Shown here one piece after another: positions 4,387 through 7,369 of a stretch of 7,369 nt of DNA. The notes under the pieces are model-generated. The model searched no databases, was not told the DNA's origin, and was given only the letters and a program-made list of their open reading frames with translations. Both the position numbers and the translations under genes were made by a program. Each line of letters starts with the position of its first letter. Positions within the stretch are counted from its first letter, which is position 1. The DNA is from Candidatus Bathyarchaeota archaeon (GTDB taxonomy: Archaea; Thermoproteota; Bathyarchaeia; Bathyarchaeales; Bathyarchaeaceae), in assembly GCA_029883255.1 (NCBI GenBank), contig JAOUJL010000069.1, forward strand, positions 1 through 7,369, written 5' to 3'.

Positions 4387-4726
4387 AAGGTGGATTCAAG
4401 TTTCCGAGAAGATTCTGGGCCAGTTGAAGCATTCAGAAGAGGCTAAGAAAAAGGATCGCTTGGAGTATGTGAGGTCAATACGTTTCACGTTGAGCGCTTT
4501 GCAAAGAAGCTTGCTGGGTTGGATGCAATGGGTGAATAACCCAGATATCATGACTAGATTTACGCAAGAGGATCTGGAGACGATGAACAAAAAACTATCC
4601 GAGCTTGCCCGTTCCTTCATAGAATACGATTTAGAGGCCACCAGGCTAGGCTCCCAGAGGGGACTAAAAGCGATAAAGAAGGTTAAGAAGAAAAAAGAGG
4701 AAAGAGCTGAAGCGTTCTACGTTTAA
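4379..4726 (+). CDS. DUF2153-like helical protein
   Basis: The 115-residue protein has a TTG start at 4379, preceded by AAGGTGA (4366-4372) at 6 nt. It is all-helical in appearance. The central part (IRFTLSALQRSLLGWMQWVNNPDIM, about residues 34-58, and LETMNKKLSELARSFIEYDLEATRLG, about 65-90) follows the pattern of DUF2153: a helix, a ..GF.QWL.NP.. loop, and a ..L..L..LA..F.E.D.E.T helix. That family is known from crenarchaea and has no established function. The C-terminus is a lysine-rich stretch (KKVKKKKEER). The assignment comes from memory of the family pattern. No catalytic motif is visible. It is transcribed divergently from the SSB cluster and sits upstream of the AbrB-type regulator, from which it is separated by about 100 nt. 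Confidence 0.75.
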   Translation: MSERWIQVSEKILGQLKHSEEAKKKDRLEYVRSIRFTLSALQRSLLGWMQWVNNPDIMTRFTQEDLETMNKKLSELARSFIEYDLEATRLGSQRGLKAIKKVKKKKEERAEAFYV

Positions 4727-4737
4727 CCACAAAGTGG
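4727..4737 (+). other. Short hairpin directly after the DUF2153 stop
   Basis: CCAC-AAA-GTGG begins at the base after the TAA at 4724-4726. No oligo-T run follows, so termination is doubtful. It could stabilise the 3' end or be chance. Confidence 0.2.
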
Positions 4738-4779
4738 AGATCTTAAGGTAGTTAATCAAAAAAGAGAAGGTTATCAAAA

Positions 4780-4820
4780 TGAACACAGCTTTTGTGAACA
4801 CGGGCAGACTGTTGTGAACT
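4780..4820 (+). repeat. Three TGAAC direct repeats upstream of the AbrB-type gene
   Basis: TGAACAC occurs at 4780-4786 and 4795-4801, and TGAACT at 4815-4820. The last two are part of the longer direct repeat TTGTGAAC (4792-4799 and 4812-4819), exactly 20 bp apart, about two helical turns. They sit immediately before the SD and start of the AbrB-type regulator, the usual place for an autoregulatory operator. Operator function is inferred. Confidence 0.4.
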
Positions 4821-4830
4821 TGGAGAATAG

Positions 4831-5013
4831 TTGAAAATGACTATCTTAGCAACCGTTAAAATATCTAAGGGTTTTCGAGTGACGATTCCAAAAGAAGCTC
4901 GGCAATTCTTGGAGTTGGAAGAGGGCGAAGAAATCGTCTTTTTCGAAGTTGAAGGAATGCTGAGTCGAGTGTGCTTCCGAAAGGCCTCAAGTGGCGAAGG
5001 AAAAGCAACGTAA
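4831..5013 (+). CDS. AbrB/SpoVT-type DNA-binding protein
   Basis: The 60-residue protein carries the swapped-hairpin AbrB signature: VKISKGFRVTIPKEARQFLE (9-28), then LEEGEEIVFFEVEG. This matches archaeal AbrB/MazE-like proteins (..S.K.RVTIPKE.R..L.L..GD.v.f...). TTG 4831 has GGAG (4822-4825) at 5 nt; ATG 4837 (58 aa) is possible at 11 nt spacing. Such proteins act as transition-state regulators or antitoxins. No PIN-domain or MazF-like toxin ORF follows: 5014-5123 has no credible gene and the next gene is convergent. A stand-alone regulator is therefore more likely. The tail SSGEGKAT is disordered. Confidence 0.85.
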   Translation: MKMTILATVKISKGFRVTIPKEARQFLELEEGEEIVFFEVEGMLSRVCFRKASSGEGKAT

Positions 5014-5123
5014 CAAGTCGCCAAAAATAAAATGTGTCACGTAACCACGAACAATTACTTACTAGCAGACAGCGGTGATTTCGTTGGAGAAAGACTACTT
5101 CCCTTTTCACAAAGTTCTTTCGT

Positions 5124-5630
5124 TCAAAACGTAACCTCTTTTTCCTTTGGTCTAACCAGTGCGTTTTCTTCGATCCACTTCCTGCCATTTGCGGTCAATT
5201 TCCACTCGGGCTTGCTGGGATCCGGTTTGAAAACTAGTCCCCTCTTGTTCATCTCGTTTAGGCGTGCTGGAACCATGGGTTTGATGCCGCTGGGCTTCAG
5301 CAAGCGTTGGAGCTGAGCTGCTGCATACATTTTTTCGTTGGAAGCGTACAGGATCAGCCCAATGGCCTCGTAGTGGGTGAGCCTCTTCCTAGTGGTTATG
5401 ATTGGCCCCTCCGTAGTGAGCTTCACTATCCCCTCAAGTCGCGCTTTTGCGGTGCGGGCCAACTTTATGGATATCATTTTGCTCATTTCACTTATGAAGT
5501 TAGGGGAAACGTTCCTCAGAGTTTCCAAGATTTCTTTTGGGGTATCAGCATCGATGGTGATTTCGCCAAAAGAGACCTTAACTCGCACTCGAATTTTCAT
5601 CACGTTGCTGTTTTCTCCAAATTTTTTCAT
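5124..5630 (-). CDS. Winged-helix DNA-binding protein (conserved archaeal type)
   Basis: This is a 168-residue protein starting at ATG 5630. An N-terminal strand-rich part (MKIRVRVKVSFGEITIDADT, 11-30) is followed by a short helix with PKEILETLRNV, the pattern of a small α/β module seen before wHTH domains in archaeal proteins. Residues 83-155 fit a winged helix: THYEAIGLILYASNEKMYAA, AQLQRLLKPSGI (recognition region), ARLNEMNKRGLVFKPDPSKP and EWKLTANGRKWIEE, where the last two parts are the wing and closing helix. It is probably a transcription regulator or chromatin-associated protein; the ligand is unknown. The start has only weak SD-like sequence; ATG 5600 (MKIRV) is an alternative. A TATA-like CACTATATGCG lies near 5713-5723 on the minus strand. 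The start overlaps the doubtful 45-aa ORF. Confidence 0.75.
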   Translation of the reverse strand: MKKFGENSNVMKIRVRVKVSFGEITIDADTPKEILETLRNVSPNFISEMSKMISIKLARTAKARLEGIVKLTTEGPIITTRKRLTHYEAIGLILYASNEKMYAAAQLQRLLKPSGIKPMVPARLNEMNKRGLVFKPDPSKPEWKLTANGRKWIEENALVRPKEKEVTF

Positions 5631-5764
5631 GATCTACATGTATAGCAGGTGGCCTCTTGTCCCGGCTTACGTATCAGTTCACTTCCAGCTCGTCCAGTTG
5701 CCCTCCAAGGCGCATATAGTGAAATGTTTGGGTACCTTTTCTTGACCGAACTCGTGATCTTCAT
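5627..5764 (-). CDS. Doubtful 45-aa ORF overlapping the winged-helix start
   Basis: ATG 5764 opens a 45-residue frame (starting MKITSSVKKRYPNISLYAPW) that ends in CYTCRS, its TGA overlapping the ATG of the winged-helix gene (ATGA). The overlap resembles the coupled miniproteins elsewhere in this window and it ends in a CxxC pair. However, the SD is poor, only one CxxC is present, and a plausible TATA box for the downstream gene lies inside it. It could equally be an untranslated leader. Confidence 0.3.
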   Translation of the reverse strand: MKITSSVKKRYPNISLYAPWRATGRAGSELIRKPGQEATCYTCRS

Positions 5765-5822
5765 TATACTCGCTCTTCCGTTGAATACTTTGGGAACCGG
5801 TAAACTATCATTCGCCTCTTAG

Positions 5823-5987
5823 TCAACTCTCGCGCGCACGCTGTTGCATCTCCTTGTGCTTTTTCTCGCAGGAGGCGATGTGCTTAGACCATTTCGCGAG
5901 TGCCTTGCCTGAGTTTTCGTTGAACACCTGTCCGCAAAATCGGCAGCGCACGTAGATTAGGCTTCTATTTTTTCGATTCCTTGTCAT
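5823..5987 (-). CDS. 54-aa C2HC zinc-finger protein
   Basis: I choose ATG 5987 (54 aa) because AAGGTGAG (6002-5995) lies 7 nt before it. The frame is open back to GTG 6059, which would add 24 residues but has no SD. The finger is C15RFC18 ... H36IASC40 (VRCRFCGQVF, then WSKHIASCEKKHKEM), a CxxC-x17-HxxxC arrangement like BED or C2HC fingers. The ends are basic (TRNRKNR and EKKHKEMQQRARES). It is probably DNA- or RNA-binding. It follows the Mrr-like gene by 111 nt in the same direction and may share its transcript. Confidence 0.75.
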   Translation of the reverse strand: MTRNRKNRSLIYVRCRFCGQVFNENSGKALAKWSKHIASCEKKHKEMQQRARES

Positions 5988-5994
5988 CCTCAGG

Positions 5995-6002
5995 CTCACC
6001 TT
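5995..6002 (-). promoter_or_regulatory. Ribosome binding site that decides the C2HC start
   Basis: AAGGTGAG on the minus strand lies 7 nt before ATG 5987, while the longer frame's GTG at 6059 has no such sequence before it. It supports the 54-aa form. Confidence 0.5.
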
Positions 6003-6098
6003 ATCCAGGTTTTGCCAAGTCTCGTACTGGTGAGTTATGTTCTCCCGCCAAGCAACCACTAGAATCTTTTCAGTTATTCTTCTGCTTCAACTGGACTC

Positions 6099-6671
6099 TT
6101 ATCCGTTCAGGTTTTCTTCTAGTGTCAAAAGTTTCGCCAAATCTCTTTCCAAAAGGCTTATCCAACCGTGTTCAAAGTGAAAACCGGCATCGTCACTGAT
6201 CAGCCTGATATTGCAGGAGTAGTTACCATCAGAGTAGCCTTTGCAATCAGCCTCTTTTTTAGGAACGTGACCACACCTGGCTTTACACAACTCGCTTACG
6301 TAATCATTTATCACTAAGTAGAGCTGCTCTGGTTTGAAACGCGGAATTCCCTCTGAGACCGCCTCGATGTCTTCGCGCTTCATTTCGCTTCTTGCAGCCT
6401 CTGTGAACCGCTTGCTGATGAGAATGCCCTTGTCATAATGTCGTTTGCCTAAAGTTTGACTCATCTCTCTGACGGTATTTACGCCACCGTACCCAGATTT
6501 CGCGGGTTCTGTTATGACGCGTATCAGTATTCGATCGTCTGACTTCGGCGGCGAAACGGTAAAATCTATTCTTCTTTCTTTTCTCCTTGTTTTTTTCATT
6601 TGGTATTCTCTGACTGCCAAAATCAACTTAGCTTTGTCAACGAGTCCTTCATAATTTGTTACGCTACTCAT
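6099..6671 (-). CDS. Mrr/restriction-endonuclease-fold protein with cysteine-rich C-terminus
   Basis: The 190-residue protein starts at ATG 6671, with AGAGGT about 11 nt upstream. Residues 8-95 match an Mrr-like endonuclease fold: helix (LVDKAKLILAVREYQM), strand with RRIDFTVSPP, strand DDRILIRVITEP, helix GGVNTVREMSQTL and strand YDKGILISKRFTEAA. In active Mrr-type enzymes the third element reads Q-x-K/E-x-K; here it is R51-V-I, so catalysis is unlikely. The C-terminal part has C129, C133, C143 and C153 (LCKARC, ADCKGY, YSCNIR) plus H165 and H168, a possible zinc site, then an amphipathic helix (WISLLERDLAKLL). It is related to the partial protein at 1-262. It is probably a structural DNA-binding or RNA-polymerase-associated protein rather than a nuclease. 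It has its own copy-3 promoter. Confidence 0.7.
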   Translation of the reverse strand: MSSVTNYEGLVDKAKLILAVREYQMKKTRRKERRIDFTVSPPKSDDRILIRVITEPAKSGYGGVNTVREMSQTLGKRHYDKGILISKRFTEAARSEMKREDIEAVSEGIPRFKPEQLYLVINDYVSELCKARCGHVPKKEADCKGYSDGNYSCNIRLISDDAGFHFEHGWISLLERDLAKLLTLEENLNG

Positions 6672-6750
6672 TTAACAATCGTACCTCTAAGAACCATTGC
6701 TCAAATCATTTCTGATACTTGACCTTTCACCTTACATATTGCGGGCTCGC

Positions 6751-6792
6751 ATATAACTATACTAGTTTTCATTGGAATGGAAAAAAATAAAT
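6751..6792. promoter_or_regulatory. Divergent promoter module, copy 3 (Mrr-like / zinc-ribbon gene)
   Basis: ATATAA (6751-6756; TTATAT on minus), TACTAGTTTTCATT (6760-6773), AATGGAAAA and AAATAAAT repeat the plan of copies 1 and 2, with a one-base gap and AATGG instead of AATCG. On the plus strand it continues to resemble copy 2 as far as ACAAC...CTATG (6800-6812). The minus-side start site should lie near 6727, leaving a leader of about 55 nt. Confidence 0.6.
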
Positions 6793-6809
6793 CGTATGAC
6801 AACTAACCT

Positions 6810-7103
6810 ATGTTTGCAAGGTTTAAAATGAGTTTTGTAATAATACCCAAGAAGTTCCAACAGATCATTCGGATAGCGAGCATAAACGTTGCGTGCACGG
6901 TTAATAAATTGGAAGATTTAGTCAGCAAAATAGAATTCATTAATGTATGTAAACTTAGAAAACCCCTCGAGAAAGATCGAATGAATTTGTTATGTAAAAT
7001 TGCCTTACATTCATGGGAACGTTTCAAAGAAGGGGGAAAAGAGTATCGTATATGTTGTAGATGTGGGAAAAAAGAGAAACTAGGTGAAATAGACGAAGAT
7101 TGA
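6810..7103 (+). CDS. 97-aa protein with C-H-x-W / CxxC zinc ribbon
   Basis: ATG 6810 fits a leaderless transcript (A/T box centred about 22 nt upstream; same 31-nt spacing as copy 2). ATG 6828 is an alternative, with AAGG at 6818-6821. The N-terminal 60 residues look like a helical, mixed hydrophobic-basic segment (FVIIPKKFQQIIRIASI, NKLEDLVSKIEFINVC). The C-terminus has C62...H67SW69, then EYRICCRCGKKEKL with C82 and C85. This C-x4-H-x-W...CxxCG layout is a common small zinc ribbon in archaeal and phage proteins. The acidic end is GEIDED. The function is unknown. It ends 23 nt before the convergent CdvB stop, in an inverted repeat. Confidence 0.7.
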   Translation: MFARFKMSFVIIPKKFQQIIRIASINVACTVNKLEDLVSKIEFINVCKLRKPLEKDRMNLLCKIALHSWERFKEGGKEYRICCRCGKKEKLGEIDED

Positions 7104-7110
7104 TGCTCGC

Positions 7111-7127
7111 GCATTTCCACGAAATGC
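7111..7127. repeat. Perfect inverted repeat between convergent stops
   Basis: GCATTTC (7111-7117), CAC, GAAATGC (7121-7127) form a 7-bp stem with a 3-nt loop, between the stop of the zinc-ribbon gene (7103) and the CdvB stop (7127-7129). Its position suggests a bidirectional transcript end, but there is no oligo-T run. Confidence 0.4.
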
Positions 7128-7369
7128 TAGGTTTGGGTCGGAATCTTCTTCCTGACAGCGAGGGGTTCACCAGGTATCTCTGGGAGTTCCTCTTTAATTT
7201 TCTGTTCCGCTATGGCGGCCGCTTCGTTTAGTATCATTTGGGCGTCCTCGTTAGCTGCCTCAAAGTTGATGTTCAAACCTGTGCTCTGACCAGTATCTAT
7301 AATTATTTCGTTGAGTAGGTTTCCAATTTGCCCCAGCTCCCTTTCAGCCTCGGGTAAAACGCCAGCCAT
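7127..7369 (-). CDS. cdvB: CdvB (ESCRT-III homologue), C-terminal part
   Basis: Eighty residues precede the TAG at 7127-7129. An ATG coincides with the window edge, but ESCRT-III/CdvB proteins are about 170-260 aa, so this is the C-terminal part and the true start lies outside. The sequence VLPEAERELGQIGNLLNEII, then EDAQMILNEAAAIAEQKIKE matches the C-terminal helices of CdvB from TACK archaea. CdvB assembles into filaments that constrict the membrane in cell division, disassembled by the ATPase CdvC. ELPEIPGEPL near the end resembles the proline-rich MIM2 motif through which CdvB binds the CdvC MIT domain. No winged-helix CdvA-binding domain follows. Its presence supports a TACK lineage rather than a euryarchaeon. 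Confidence 0.85.
   Translation of the reverse strand: MAGVLPEAERELGQIGNLLNEIIIDTGQSTGLNINFEAANEDAQMILNEAAAIAEQKIKEELPEIPGEPLAVRKKIPTQT

Noticed and set aside
5032..5316. Plus-strand ORF after the AbrB-type gene as a toxin partner
   Set aside because: Mostly antisense to the winged-helix gene and lacks PIN or MazF motifs.
5987..6059. N-terminal extension of the C2HC protein to GTG 6059
   Set aside because: No SD before the GTG, while ATG 5987 has AAGGTGAG at 7 nt.
6803..7120. 105-aa minus-strand ORF
   Set aside because: Antisense to the zinc-ribbon gene at 6810-7103, which has a recognisable C-H-x-W/CxxC pattern and a promoter.

Overview
The window is archaeal and reads as a TACK-group member, most likely Thermoproteota sensu lato with a Bathyarchaeia-like flavour (the lineage is inference). 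The markers visible are a TATA-binding protein, Alba, a single-OB-fold SSB of the crenarchaeal type, the ribosomal protein S30e, an ESCRT-III/CdvB C-terminus, a DUF2153-like protein, leaderless-looking promoters and many Shine-Dalgarno (SD) led TTG/GTG starts. No IS element with a transposase, CRISPR array, tRNA or rRNA was seen.

Layout. Positions 1-618 (minus strand): S30e, a previously hidden 40-aa cysteine protein that overlaps its stop, and the start of a restriction-endonuclease-fold protein (possibly an Rpb5/RpoH N-terminus) that runs off the left edge. Positions 733-1868 (plus): an unrecognised 120-aa protein and a GIY-YIG protein with a C-terminal zinc ribbon. Positions 4119-1880 (minus): a tight cluster SSB - Alba - 46-aa cysteine protein - TBP - 55-aa zinc ribbon - ribbon-helix-helix protein - 118-aa basic-tailed protein. 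Three of these seven genes are short and easily missed. The cluster is preceded by an approximately 130-nt structured leader. Positions 4336-5013 (plus): a possible 16-codon leaderless uORF, a DUF2153-like protein and an AbrB-type regulator. Positions 6671-5124 (minus): an Mrr/restriction-endonuclease-fold protein with a cysteine-rich tail, a C2HC zinc-finger protein, a doubtful 45-aa ORF and a winged-helix protein. Positions 6810-7103 (plus): a C-H-x-W zinc-ribbon protein. Positions 7369-7127 (minus): the CdvB C-terminus.

How it fits together. Nearly every gene encodes a small nucleic-acid-binding protein. The central cluster joins a basal transcription factor (TBP), the main chromatin protein (Alba), a single-strand-binding protein and three small unclassified DNA-binding candidates in one apparent transcription unit, so chromatin and transcription components may be co-regulated. 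Three divergent intergenic regions (660-697, 4276-4318, 6751-6792) carry the same element: a TATA box for the minus gene, a shared TTTTCATT..AATcGAAAA core, and an A/T box for the plus gene. In two copies the plus-side ATG lies exactly 31 nt from the same core base. This looks like one paralogous bidirectional promoter module used at least three times. Other points of note: two related cysteine miniproteins that have each lost a different cysteine, two related endonuclease-fold proteins without the usual Q-x-K active site, an internal duplication in TBP, and a probable CTG start for Alba.
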